A model generated the notes under the pieces. The model did no database searches and was not told where the DNA came from. It saw nothing but the letters and a program-made list of their open reading frames with translations. This document shows positions 1 through 11,300 of a DNA stretch of 64,000 bases, one piece after another. The first letter of the stretch is position 1; every line of letters begins with the position of its first letter. The DNA lies in assembly GCA_963281155.1 (NCBI GenBank), contig CAUJLY010000004.1:5518001-5582000 (forward strand), given 5' to 3'. Source of the DNA: Rhabditophanes sp. KR3021 (Eukaryota > Nematoda > Chromadorea > Rhabditida > Alloionematidae). Made by a program: the position numbers and the translations under genes.

Positions 1-199
1 AGTTGTAGAAGTCCTCTTCATTTTCAATAATAATTTTCTCATCATTCCATACAAAAAGCAATTCCGTTGATCCGATTTTAAAGCAATCATTTACAATTCG
101 ATTGTAATAACTTGGTAGTTCATCATAAAGAATGTTTTTGCTTGTTGTAAGAATCTTACTCTTGGAATCTCCAACCATTTTGATAATCAATCGACCCAT
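1..199 (-). CDS. PB1-like domain protein, 5' part (runs off window)
   Basis: An open frame starts at an ATG (base 199) and runs off the left edge without a stop, giving about 66 residues. The start follows a polypyrimidine-AG acceptor (atatttag, then ctac before the ATG), so this is probably the true, trans-spliced start. The sequence opens with a beta-strand-like GRLIIKMV stretch and reaches an acidic loop, WNDEKIIIENEEDF, resembling the OPCA motif of PB1 protein-interaction domains (as in p62, TFG and PAR-6). No other domain is visible because the rest lies outside the window. The PB1 call rests on pattern alone; an unrelated ubiquitin-like fold is possible. Confidence 0.45.
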   Translation of the reverse strand, partial: MGRLIIKMVGDSKSKILTTSKNILYDELPSYYNRIVNDCFKIGSTELLFVWNDEKIIIENEEDFYN

Positions 200-612
200 T
201 GTAGCTAAATATAAATAAAAAGCAATTAGTTGTAGTTAATGAACGCGTGATTTTGATATGAATCATGATAATACATATTTTGTCTTATAGAAAATATAGT
301 TAGGCTGTGGTGCTAACATAATACGCATTCACTATATTAAAAATTATTTTTTGCATAACGTTTCTTCATAATAAAACAGCATTTCATTACCATTAGACTT
401 TGGCCTTAATTAATGTTCCACAAATAATTATCTCTTTTTAGAAGTGTACAAGCTTGATTAAAAATAGTATACATGCATGTTCAACATGTGTATATTATTA
501 AAAGTATTTATATTCATTTAAATGAATTTCTTATAGTAATTCATAAAACTAAAACTAAAGGAATATTACATTTTATTCAACAATATTGTATCAGTTGTTA
601 ACTAATAAGTAA
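200..612. other. Intergenic, AT-rich
   Basis: About 410 bases of AT-rich sequence lie between the PB1-like start and the NHR stop codon. It presumably holds the promoter of the former and the 3' UTR of the latter. I see no repeat or RNA gene. Confidence 0.5.
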
Positions 613-2014
613 TTAGCTTTTCAAATAAAGCAACAAGGGATTATCATCTCCCAGTTTTTCCAAATACATCTTGCTTGTGTCAAAAACTCCCATAAGTTGT
701 GCCACTGAAATCGTCTCGCCTTTCATGCTACAATAGCATGTTGCCTTTGAAATTAATCTGACAATTTCAGTGATACGATGAGCATAATCAGTTCTATTCT
801 TGCAATAGTAATTGTGGATATCGTTGTTTATCAATTGGATCGCTCTACTTCCTGCCTCCCGTAATTCATCAGTGATGTCTACTATATCTTCTACGCTAAA
901 TAAAAAGAGACCTATAAAAAAACTAAACTCTGTGATTGTTAATTTGAGTTTCTTCAATGGCAAATACAGTTTATTTAATAAAAATTCATTGCAATTTCTA
1001 AATAAGCTGAACAATTGTTTCTTAGAGTTTTCTGGCAGCTCAGCATCACTTAAAATTGCGAATCTTTCGTCATATCCTTGGACGTCATCAAATAGAATTA
1101 ATGTTTTCGGATTATCATGACCGAAGACTAAAAGTGAAGAGTATACTCGTTCTATACTAAGAAAGAAAGGCAATAAGGTGTTGAATAAGTTTGCTTTATC
1201 AGATTTTGCAAGCGAACTAAACTGAGGTAAATACATAAGTGTTTCTGCTAACTTGAGACATATTTTTCTGTGAAAGGTGATGTATGTTTTAAATTCAAGT
1301 TCCTCGCGAATCGCTATCTCACCTGCGGGCCTGTAATTAATTGCATCAAATAACCGCTGCATCCCATAGCAAAGTGTTTGTAAAATTGATACATTGTGTT
1401 CTAATTCAACAGGGACTTTTAATCCAGGGCCATGAATGATATTGCGAATATCCGAAAGTAAACTACTCGTATCAAAAATAACTTGGCTATTTTTTATCGT
1501 GGTTGCATTCTTAGTTTCTTCCGAAAAATGACCCTTCAGATTTAGCGAGTTCATACTCGTTTTTTCATTCGTTCCTTCTTGACTTGGTAATTTAAACAAA
1601 ATGTTGTGATCCTCTTCTGTATCAGACGGACTACATTTAATGGAGTCTTTTGAGTTACTTTGTCCTGAACTTTCGCTATTTTCTGTTTTCTTCCATACCA
1701 TTCCTGCTTTAGTACACCTACAAATTAGATCCATTTAATTAGATATATTAAAACATACCTATAAAAGCGACAATACTTGCACATTTTGGGAATTCTGTAA
1801 TCTATCCGACATTGCGTTTCTTGAGCACGTCTACACACGTAACTTTTTTTATTTTGTTGGGAACGTCTAACTAAATTATGTGATTATTTAATAAGCAATA
1901 AATGTGCTTACAAAACGCGGAACAACTTCGGCACACCCTAGATAAATAATGAAATGAACTCGTCGACATGTTGCATACTTTACATTGTGGAAGTTCATTG
2001 TTTTTGGCATCCAT
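613..2014 (-). CDS. Nuclear hormone receptor A (divergent nematode NHR)
   Basis: Ligand-regulated transcription factor acting in the nucleus. Exons, 5' to 3': 2014-1912, 1870-1759, 1717-613, joining to 439 codons plus stop. The first two exons encode a complete C4 zinc-finger DNA-binding domain: Cys at about residues 11, 14, 28 and 31 (canonical x2-x13-x2 spacing), then CRSCSAFFRRS, and a second finger ending CKYCRF.RCTKAGM. The remaining 360 or so residues form a linker and an alpha-helical ligand-binding domain, including the segment SSLLVFGHDNPKTLILFDD that the other NHRs of this window share in altered form. Both introns are about 41 nt. Neighbouring NHR B is a tandem relative on the same strand. 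The ligand is unknown. Confidence 0.88.
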
Positions 2015-2551
2015 AGTATAAATTATTCAAAAAACACTACTTCTCTTTGCAAATTGTTTGAACAAATATAAATAGAATTGGTGCTAGCAAATTATGTGTC
2101 ATAAATGTTTCCGCAAACTTATTGATCTGAAAATGTAGTCTGAGTTAAGCGCTAGCCCTTTCTAACGCATAATTAAAGTTATATTATAATATTAACATTT
2201 ATCAATAACCATGCATGATTAAATATGCTTATAATTTGAATGGGAAAAAAGAAAAATCGGTGGAACTATAGAAGGAAACATTTCACGCGACAAATAGCAG
2301 TGTTGTGGTAGTGAGCAAAAGTATGTTCTAAACATCATACTACATAAAAACGTTCAGGTAAATGATCAATTGAAAGAGTTTATTAATTTTTGAAGAACAC
2401 ACTTTTATTTGATGAAACGTAGTTTGTCTGAATATCGTGTGATGCAAACATTACTTTTGCAAATGAAAATTTATTTTTCAATCATAATATTAAAATGGAT
2501 GTGAATAAATGTATCAACAATTATTTAAACTATAACAAATTTTTGTCTATA
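2015..2551. other. Intergenic between NHR A and NHR B
   Basis: AT-rich spacer holding the 5' flank of NHR A and the 3' flank of NHR B. No coding frame, repeat or structured element stands out. Confidence 0.5.
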
Positions 2552-4340
2552 CTATTGCATTAAATAAATTAATCCAGGGTGAGATAAATCCATCTTTTCA
2601 AAATACAGTGATGTTGAGTCCATAAGTCGAAAGATTCGAGCAGCTAAAATAACTTCACTTTTCATTCTAACATATGTCAACGCTCTAGATCCTGTCTTCA
2701 TTATTTCACTTAATCTATAAGAATAGTTATCCAGATTTTTGGTAAAAGTATAATGATTATGCAGTTCATTACTTATGCATTTCATAACCTTTTTCTGGAT
2801 TTCTCTACCTGAAGGACTTAATTCTTCTAGTTCATTTATACCATACATAAATTGATATATAAGATATGCAAATTCTATTGGATCTTCTTCAACTACTAAC
2901 TCCTTTAATGGCAAGTACAATGATTTTAGTAAAAATTCATTACATGATCCAAATAACTGAAACATTTCTTTTACAGACTCTGCAGGCAAATCCTGCTCTG
3001 ATAAGCTTGCAAACTGTTCATCGAATGCCTGTGTGTCATCAAAGAAGATAATATTACGATTCTGTGATCCGAAGACGAATATCGAAGACCAGATTCTCTA
3101 GAAAATTTTTTAGTGGTGATAAATGAGCAGCCACGCTTTACTATTAATACAATAAAAAAGCGTCCCCATTCGGTAGCATTGATAGTTTTATAAAACTTGA
3201 TATTTAGGGAAAATACAGATGTATTTATATGTACTTTACACTATTTATTTTTAAGTCCGAAAGTAAATTTACCTCAAAATTAAAGAAAACTGGCCATACT
3301 GAGTTAAATAACAGTGCACGATCCCTGTCTGAATGCTGGCAATAGTCAATTGAATGAGTCAATGCTTTTGCCAGGAGAATTGCGCTTTTTTCATGAAAGA
3401 TGACATACTTTTTAAAGTCCAATGTTTTTGTAATAACCACTTCTTCCTTTCGCGTCCTATTTAATTCCGCTAGTAGTTCAGAGAGTCCATAGGCGAGAGA
3501 TTGCAAAATGGGAGGATTCGAAACATTTGGAATTGGTTTGTAAGGTCCTCGGATTATGTTTTTAATCTTTGTTAGTAAGTGTGATTTATCATAATGGATA
3601 TGCATTCCACTAATACGTATGTCCTTGCTAAATGTACTAGCAATGGATTTACGTAAGCAAGATTCTTCTGCGCCTGCCTCTTCTTGACTGGCCATGTCGA
3701 TTGCAGAAGTTTTTTTAGCCATAACAGGTGTCCCATCATTGAACTTTAAATCATTATTTTTCCAAATCATACCTACAAAGCGATTCTCTTTTAGTTTGCG
3801 CAATTAGGAGTCAAATGTTAAGTGATGCGTTGTTTATATTATTATGAGAATATTATAATATTCAGAGAGACATTGTCACATTTAAGTCTACATAGAATTA
3901 ATCCAGTCGTTTGATTATACAACAAAAGGTGCTATATAAACAAGAATTGTCTTATTTCATACTTCTTAACTTATCTTAAGTTAATAAATACAATTAAACA
4001 GTATCTGCTTTTTTACAAATTATAACATACCTGAATCTATGCATTTCTTAAGTCTCTGCAAAAATAATATATAAAATGTTATTAAAAGGACTTACGCAAT
4101 ATCGGCACATGGAATTTTTTGAATAATGAGAAATGACACAATCTTTACTAAGACGTTTGCAGGAATAATTTCTGTTATTCTTTTTAGATCTTCTAAAATA
4201 ATTTTCAAATTAATATTGTTACAAAGGTTTTTTTATTTATACCTAAAGAAGATACTGCATTTGGAACAGCTGTTAATGCTGTAGTGAACTTGGCATATGT
4301 CGAAGTCACAAACAAGACACCTATCGCCCTTTTCTGACAT
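2552..4340 (-). CDS. Nuclear hormone receptor B (divergent nematode NHR)
   Basis: Five exons: 4340-4243, 4192-4096, 4055-4031 (25 nt), 3772-3273, 3097-2552, joining to 421 codons plus stop. The DNA-binding domain is complete: Cys 8, 11, 25 and 28, then CSIFFRRSKK, second finger Cys 44, 51, 62 and 65, then CIDSGMIW. The ligand-binding domain contains IWSSIFVFGSQNRNIIFFDD, matching NHR A (YSSLLVFGHDNPKTLILFDD). The two are therefore recent-looking paralogues. The start codon sits five bases after tttattttag, a plausible spliced-leader acceptor. The P-box region (CSKCSIFF) differs from NHR A, so target specificity may have diverged. Confidence 0.88.
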
Positions 4341-4660
4341 TTGTCTAAAATAAACTGAGATTATAAATTACACAAATTCTGCGATATAAACGAAATGTAT
4401 GTGTTGAAACAGTATAAATATTGATTTAAATCGGAATAAGCAGAGAAGTATCTATCCTACCTAATATTAAAATATTTAACTTATAAATTAATGATCGCTT
4501 TTATAAAATGCATACTTGATTGTTTCACTTATGTTACGAAAGTGTACTCGATGCATGATTTAATCATATATGAACATTTATAAAAATAATGTATTTGAAT
4601 TGATTTAAATATTTATTTGTAGCCCAAACACTATAGATCTATGATCAGCACCAAAAGTAA
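4341..4660. other. Short spacer between NHR B and the 351-aa gene
   Basis: A 320-base AT-rich spacer separating two same-strand genes. It contains no recognisable element beyond the probable trans-splice acceptor just before the NHR B start. Confidence 0.4.
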
Positions 4661-5716
4661 TTAAATTGTCTTGTAGAATCTACCCCAAGGAATACGTAAA
4701 TCGTCTTTGATTTTGACGTCTTGTATGTCCTCGTCACTTTGAATTTCCACTAGACATTTTCCCACATTACTTTCTATGGTTTCCTCCAACTCAACAGCCA
4801 CTTTATCTGTGTTCGCATCCATATTGTCCATGACTTGATTGCAAAGTATAATATTTTCAATTATTTTTGGTAGACTAATTTCTTTCTCTAAAAGCGCATA
4901 TTTAGATGTAAATGGACCAATACGTAGACAACGTAAGATTCTAGGGGATGCAATTGTTTCTAAAGCAACTCCAAATTGAAATACAAATTCTCTTAAGAAA
5001 GGATCTGTCAAGTTGACACCCTGAATATTTAAGGCAAACATTGGAGATTTGAATGATTTTAAGGCAAGTTGATAGATCATTGGGGCATCGGGAATAGATG
5101 GTTTCGGATTTCCCTGTCTTGCTAATTCGAAAGCTTCTTCTGATTGCATATCAATATTATGATGTTCAAACGATGCTCTTTTGTATTGATGCTTGATCCT
5201 CGTTATTTGCTTCATAATCTTTGTGCTCACCACATGATCGCAGGGCTGTGAGCCAATTCCTTTGCCTCTGATTAAGTTTTTGTAAGATTGTTTTCCAAAT
5301 TGCCCTCCTAAGAAAAATTCACTAGACCAATATTTTTGTCTTAAAGAAGGAATAGTATCTTCGTCAGGATTGATGGCTAATATACACACGCCGGACGAAG
5401 CAGGTTCAATATAGTTTAACTCTTCAAATTGAATGTCTTCCGATCTAAAAGGATATCCGCACACAAGAGGATGCTTAGTATAGTCAAGTTGATTTCTCAT
5501 TCCTGAGATTACAGGAGCCCCAGATATTGGATGTGAAATGACGACGGGGCGTTGAATTGTTGGAACATTTATATCATGATATTCATTTCCCTCCTCAACA
5601 ATTTTATTTGTAAGTAATTTTTTGAGAGCTATTATGGAAGTATCTTTGGATTTATATACACAAACAAAGCCTTTCAGCAATTTTTGAATCTCAGGAGCTT
5701 TTAAGGTTAATCTCAT
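4661..5716 (-). CDS. 351-aa intronless protein, possibly mitoribosomal mL37/mS30 type
   Basis: An uninterrupted 351-codon frame. The ATG at 5716 is preceded by gtatttaga, a likely trans-splice acceptor, which supports this start. The N-terminus is basic with little acid (RLTLKAPEIQKLLKGF), compatible with mitochondrial import. The body has proline- and glycine-rich segments such as HPISGAPVISGMRNQ and a Lys/Arg-rich stretch around residues 145-185, with no enzyme motif I recognise. The general look resembles the mL37/mS30 family of mitochondrial ribosomal proteins, but that is a weak impression. It lies 181 bases downstream of rps-4 on the same strand, a spacing that fits a nematode operon. 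Otherwise it is a protein of unknown function. Confidence 0.6.
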   Translation of the reverse strand: MRLTLKAPEIQKLLKGFVCVYKSKDTSIIALKKLLTNKIVEEGNEYHDINVPTIQRPVVISHPISGAPVISGMRNQLDYTKHPLVCGYPFRSEDIQFEELNYIEPASSGVCILAINPDEDTIPSLRQKYWSSEFFLGGQFGKQSYKNLIRGKGIGSQPCDHVVSTKIMKQITRIKHQYKRASFEHHNIDMQSEEAFELARQGNPKPSIPDAPMIYQLALKSFKSPMFALNIQGVNLTDPFLREFVFQFGVALETIASPRILRCLRIGPFTSKYALLEKEISLPKIIENIILCNQVMDNMDANTDKVAVELEETIESNVGKCLVEIQSDEDIQDVKIKDDLRIPWGRFYKTI

Positions 5717-5897
5717 TCTAAATACATAAATTATTATTTTACAAGGATATAATAAAGTATATTAGAAATTGAGTTTACAAATAACAAAAACACTTTTAAA
5801 ACAACAAATTTATTCTCCAATTAAAGAGTAAAACAAAGTTTCCATGATCATATTCAATAAAAAGTAAACAATTTATAGAATAAAAACGATAACATAT

Positions 5898-7534
5898 TTA
5901 TTGCTTCTTTCTAGAGGCGATACGGGCATCACGTTCTTCAGCAATGGTGAGTTTGATTCCTTTTCCGCTTGGAAGGGAGATCAAAGGAGTGGTTCCTTTT
6001 CCAATAACGAAAACGTTGGAAGCTCTGAAATTGAAATTATAAGAATTATTCTTAGGAAGCTGAAAATAAATTTATTAGAGATGGACTTTCGTGATATCTT
6101 AATTTCATCACAAGCCAGCTCGAGGTCAAACAAACCGTTGGTGGGAAGTTATGCCGACCAGGCCCCCACCTTCACTAATCTTTTATAATAAGACTTTTTG
6201 GCATACAAATGGATTGCCACTTGACGCTGACTTTTGAAGCCATTTCGTAATAAAGAAACTAATTCAAAATCAGTTCGATTAAGAACCTATTTTGAGGAAA
6301 TGATAATTTTAAAATGGAACAATAAATTGCCTGGTAGCAAAAGCTTTTCCGGTGTTGTCCTTGATGTGAACAATATCGAAGGAACCTGGATGTCTTTCTC
6401 TGTGTCCGATGATTCCAACACGTCCTGTATTTCTTCCTCCGGTGATCATGCAAAGATTTCCGGCATCGAACTTGATGAAGTCGGTGATTTTTCCGGTTTC
6501 AACATCAATGATGGCCTAAAACATTAATAAATAAATAAAAGAAATTTTTAAATAGTTTTTGTAACTCAAGAAAATGATGAGTTTTTTAAAACAAAACATC
6601 TTAGCAGTTTTGGTGCACACTAGTTCAAAAAAAATTAACCAAAGAAAATAACCTTTCAAAAATTGCTTTTGAAGAAGGTTTCATGGCAGTAACTAGACAA
6701 TTAACTACCGGAGAGAAACTTCAAATTAAGAAAGATGTCAGATTTATCAAGAAGCGCCTTAACCTTTCAGGTTTTGGTATGTTCAAATTATCAGATGGAA
6801 CACCTATGTCATCTTCTCAATACGATGACGCAACAAGGAATCGAGATTTAACTGTAAATGCATTTAAGCTCATTAACATAATCAGAAGATATGTTTTTGA
6901 CAATGCTCATCTAATAGCCGGTAATTATTTATTGGAATCAATTCTAATAGATGGAGCAACCTTAAAGTTGATCAAGTCTTGTATGAATTTCATGGCAAAG
7001 GCTCTCAATATAAATAATTGTCTACCCTTATAACTTTTGAATTTTTTTTAAACTTACGGTGTCCTCATTTTTGACATGTGGATCTGGGTAACGGATACTA
7101 CGGCCGTCGTGGGTTGATAACATAGGTACACCCTTTGGTCCCATGTAGACACTCTTTACCTTGACAAGCTTGATGTTTCCTTCTTGCTTGGTAATTCTGT
7201 GGGTAGTGTATCTTCCTTTAACATCATAGAGAAGTCTGAAAGTTTCATTGGTCTTTTCAAGGGTGATAACATCCATGAATCCTGCTGGGTACTTGATGTC
7301 AGTTCTGACCTTTCCGTCAACCTTGACCATGCGTTCTTTGCAGATAGCACGGGCATCATTGTAGCAGAGAGCGTACTTCAAACGGTTTCTAAGGAACAAA
7401 ACCAATGGAAGAGACTCACGGAGCTTGTGTGGTCCAGCAGTTGGACGTGGAGCAAAAACTCCTCCGAGTTTGTCGAGCATCCAGTGCTTTGGGGCAGCAA
7501 TACGCTTAAGATGATGCTTGGGTCCGCGAACCAT
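5898..7534 (-). CDS. rps-4: 40S ribosomal protein S4 (eS4)
   Basis: Small-subunit ribosomal protein. Exons: 7534-7058, 6515-6331, 6024-5898, giving 262 codons plus stop (human RPS4X is 263 residues). The family signature is unmistakable: start [22 protein letters not shown], an S4 RNA-binding segment around RNRLKYAL, a KOW-like region at [10 protein letters not shown], and an end reading [17 protein letters not shown]. The start lies 16 bases after tgtcttttcag, a clear spliced-leader acceptor. Intron 1 (6516-7057, 542 nt) contains an antisense coding relic. Intron 2 (6025-6330) begins with GC instead of GT and contains a GC-rich, hairpin-forming patch. Possibly first gene of an operon with the 351-aa gene downstream. 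Confidence 0.97.
6135..6235 (-). ncRNA. Possible structured RNA (snoRNA-like) in rps-4 intron 2
   Basis: Within a GC-AG intron of rps-4, two perfect short stems stand out in otherwise AT-rich sequence: tggca/tgcca (6199-6203 with 6215-6219) and ggtggg/cccacc (6140-6145 with 6165-6170). On the host strand an A-rich linker with aaaaga separates them. Ribosomal-protein introns commonly host snoRNAs, and two hairpins around an ANANNA-like linker is the H/ACA layout. I did not find a convincing ACA tail, so this is only a candidate. Confidence 0.2.
6683..7033 (+). pseudogene. Antisense coding relic in rps-4 intron 1 (116 aa)
   Basis: A 116-codon open frame (ATG 6683 to TAA 7031-7033) lies entirely inside rps-4 intron 1 on the opposite strand, ending about 24 bases from the host splice donor. 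It is not a shadow of rps-4, because no host exon overlaps it. It is recognisably paralogous to frames in RCL1 intron 3. Both carry IKK(R/H)L followed by a FKLSDG/LKLSDE segment, and both carry a [11 protein letters not shown] / NVFDNKHLIAS segment. This copy is open but short relative to the RCL1 relic, so it is probably a truncated fragment; it could still be expressed. I recognise no domain. Confidence 0.6.
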
Positions 7535-8336
7535 TTTTTATTTAATCCCACTGAAAAGACACAAATTAATATTTGAAGAATTAAAATGAAGTTAAAGTAG
7601 AAGAATCCGATATATTCAAGAAGATGTCAAACATAAGTGAATGAATTAAAATATTTTTAAATTGAAAGTGGGCCGTACACGACTTTCCAACTGATGTGTA
7701 GAAAAATGTTGTAGGAGACAACGAGAAGTTCAAAAAAGAGGTTGGTGCAAAATGTCCTGGAAAAAACATGTCGAAGCAATGTCATTCCAACTAACCAAAT
7801 AGCTGCGTGTCAGTCAGGATAAACAATTTATTTTTATGGATCTCATAAAGTTATTTGTATAAATAAACTATTTTGGAATAATTATAAAATGACTAATTGT
7901 TAAGTCCATTAAAATTTGATTGAAGGGCTAAAAGTTAAATATTGGGAGTATGTTAGGGTTACAAGTCTATTAGGATAATTATTACACGAACAAGTATCGA
8001 CATAAAGGTCCTATAATCAGAATATGCACCCATATCACATTTATTTGAACATACCTCATTTGCATCTGTAAATAATCATTCTATCTCCTGTTACAAACTC
8101 CATTGAGTAAAATAAATCACTAGCTTAAAGTTCTCTGTTTGTTACACGCGAAAGTTAGTTTGATAGTGTTGTTGCCACGTATTATTAGTTCACTGTGTAC
8201 TTTTATAGATTTTGACGTTGCATTATTCGTTTATTTGATCCCAAATGTATTTTACGAACTAATAGTTTTTTGTATTTAATCAATTAATAGTTTTTGTATT
8301 TCTTGAACTAACAAAATTATATTTTTAGTTGTTACA
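7535..8336. other. Divergent intergenic region between rps-4 and the TM9SF gene
   Basis: About 800 bases between two divergently transcribed housekeeping genes. It should contain both promoters. The only elements I can point to are the two probable trans-splice acceptors at its ends (tgtcttttcag before rps-4 and atttttag before the TM9SF start). Confidence 0.5.
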
Positions 8337-11300
8337 ATGCTTAGGGTGGATATTTTATCCATTTCATTGATATTTTGTTATTGCATTGCTATAAATGAGT
8401 CATTTTATTTGCCCGGACTAAATCCGGTGAATTTTTGTGAATTGAAGGACGCAAAAGCTAACTGCCCAGTAAGTAAAATAATAGAATCAGATGTATAGTA
8501 TTTATTACATATATTTTAGAACAATGTAACCTTGTTTGTGAACAAGCTAGACTCTGAGCAATCAGTTATTCCTTACGAATATCACTCTTTCGACTTCTGC
8601 ATTGGGTCAGAAGAGGATTCGCCTGTTGAAAACTTAGGGCAAATACTTTGGGGAGAAAGAATCAGAGCTAGTCCATACCGCTTATCTTTTAAAGAGGAAA
8701 AGACATGTGAAAAATTATGTACCAAGTCATACAAATCTTCAAATAATGATGATATGGCGAAGTTGAAACTTTTACAAAAGGGAATGAAATTTAATTATCA
8801 ACATCACTGGATTATTGATAATATGCCTATTAGTTTTTGCTACCCGAATTCCCAGGACCAGAACATTTGCACAAGTGGTTATCACCCAATGGGATGCTAC
8901 GTTACACCTCAAGGCAAACAGAAAGATGCGTGTGTACTTGATGCTAAATATAAAGACCCCGACAGCCATTACATTTTTAATCATGTTGATATAGAAGTTG
9001 AATATAGGGATATGACTCATGATCCCAATTTCTTGGAAGACAAAATCGGAGGTAGGATTATCCACATTAAGATTTTCCCAAGAAGTATTAAGCACAATAG
9101 TGAAAAGGAACTAAACTGTGGGCCAAATGCACCACCACTTGCTTTGAAGAATGGACCTGGCGATTCTGAGATAGTTTACACTTATTCCGTAAAATGGTCT
9201 TTAACAAATGTAAAGTGGAATAGTAGATGGGATAGCTTACTGAACTCATCAGCAAGGTAACACAATTATATCTTTAATGTTTAATAACGTAAATTATATA
9301 GAAACTTGAATGTCCAATGGATTAGTATAATGAATTCGATTATAATTGTTCTATTTCTCTCAGGAATGGTGGGCATGATTTTGATGCGCACATTGCATAG
9401 AGATATCATCAGATACAATCAATTTGACAACGAGGAAGATGCCCACGAAGAATTCGGATGGAAATTATTACATGCCAATGTATTCAGGCCCCCAAAGCAA
9501 GTTATGTTTTTGGCCGTATTTGTAGGAAGTGGGTCCCAAATTTTGTTGTCTTCAGCGGTCACAATTTTATTTGCTTGCCTTGGCTTTTTGTCACCGGCAA
9601 ATCGAGGAAGTTTGATGACATTTGCTCTTGTATTTTATGCAATCTTCGGCATCGCTAGTGGATACGTTTCAGCAAGAGTATTTAAAACTCTCAAAGGAGT
9701 TGCATGGAAAACAAATATACTACTTACATCTTTTTTCATACCGGGTTTGAACTAATTCTAAAGTAACTAATCTTTTTTTTATTTTAGGTGAGTACTGGAG
9801 ACAATAGTTTTGGGTCGAATACCAAAAAAAGTTTATTAGAACAAAAATAAACATCAAAAATGAAAGAGATAGGACTATAGATGATTATTAGCATCCAAAA
9901 TGTCTTGAGAGATTAGCTTAGTGACCTCGTCATTTCTCTCAGGAAACATCTGGTATACAATTTTAAGAGAGGGATTGCCAGAGTCCTAGTTGGTATTTTC
10001 ATCTCTCAAGTAGTCGATCAAGATTGATTCAATCTTGGCAGCGAGTTTTTCTGTACCATAAGACTTATACAAAACTATCATTTCTTGATTTGAATCAAAG
10101 ACTTTTTCATGGCTTCTTCCTTGCCAGTAAAGACCTTATCCAATTCAACTGATTTATTTTATTCAGACATGTGACTTAACATCCTTAAGGTAATATGTGG
10201 TATAGTCTTGCCTACATATAGTACATGTTTCTTTGCATCTTCAGCAGATATGAGGTCAGATGAACAATGTCTGGATTGATCATGATGTAAATGTCACACG
10301 TTATTTTGCCCACATTCAAGTCGTCAAGTTCATTCTTAATGGACTCAGCATCTCTATTAGAATTGAATTCTTCTGCTTCTGAAAGAAATCCTACACAATT
10401 TCTAAATCTGAAGTGCTTTTTGAGACGAAAGATATCGTTTGCAGCAATGACACTGATAGTCGTTTCTTCAGTAGAATAGTCATCATAATAACCAACGGGA
10501 CTAGGTATTTCAATTTTTTTTATCATCTTTATTAATAATACGCTGCATAAAGTACTTGCCTAATTCCTTAATAGATTTTGACGGAAAGAGGTTGAGTACA
10601 TTGTCCGTAACTGTTCCGACTTCAAGATTGGTTTTGTTATTTGTGCCAGCAATCAAACAACGTTCCATGATTTCAGCCATTCTCTTTGAGACTCCATCCA
10701 AATAGAAAACAGTCACAACTTTCTTGGATTGCTGAAGTTTCTAGTTTTGGCTCTAGAAGCTTCATCTTTATGTTGAAGAAATCTGCCATCCTTGTCATCG
10801 GTCATTCCATAATAATAACCTTCTGTTTCTCCCTTCTTCATAAAACAATAGACGGTATATTCTCCATTCAAAGCACTTTCTCCTGTTTCAACTCTGGTTA
10901 TTATTACTGAATTGTAATTCTTGGCAGCTAAAATGTCTGAACGTGACACATAAGCGACTTCAGGTAGAGAATGTTCATCTCTACTTAGTGCTACCGATAA
11001 TTCTTCTAAATTTATTATTAATATGTAATTTGATAGTTGTTTAACTTACCGACTTCCATTAAGTCATCCTGTTCATCATCTTCCTCACTTTTAACTTCAG
11101 CCTGCTCTGAAAAAGAATAGTTAATAAGTTGATAAATCTTAAAAACATCCTCTTTCAACAAAAGTTATACTTCTCCCAAACGGGATACTCACCTCAGTCT
11201 TAACCAGTTTTCGTGGCTTCGCTTCAATGCTAACTTGTCTTAAAACTCGATCCACAGTTTCAGCGTCATTTGTGGTTGTCTTTCTTTTCCGAGATTGGTC

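Noticed and set aside
812..1120. 102-codon plus-strand frame opposite NHR A
   Set aside because: Lies wholly within the long NHR A coding exon in another frame; composition mirrors the complement.
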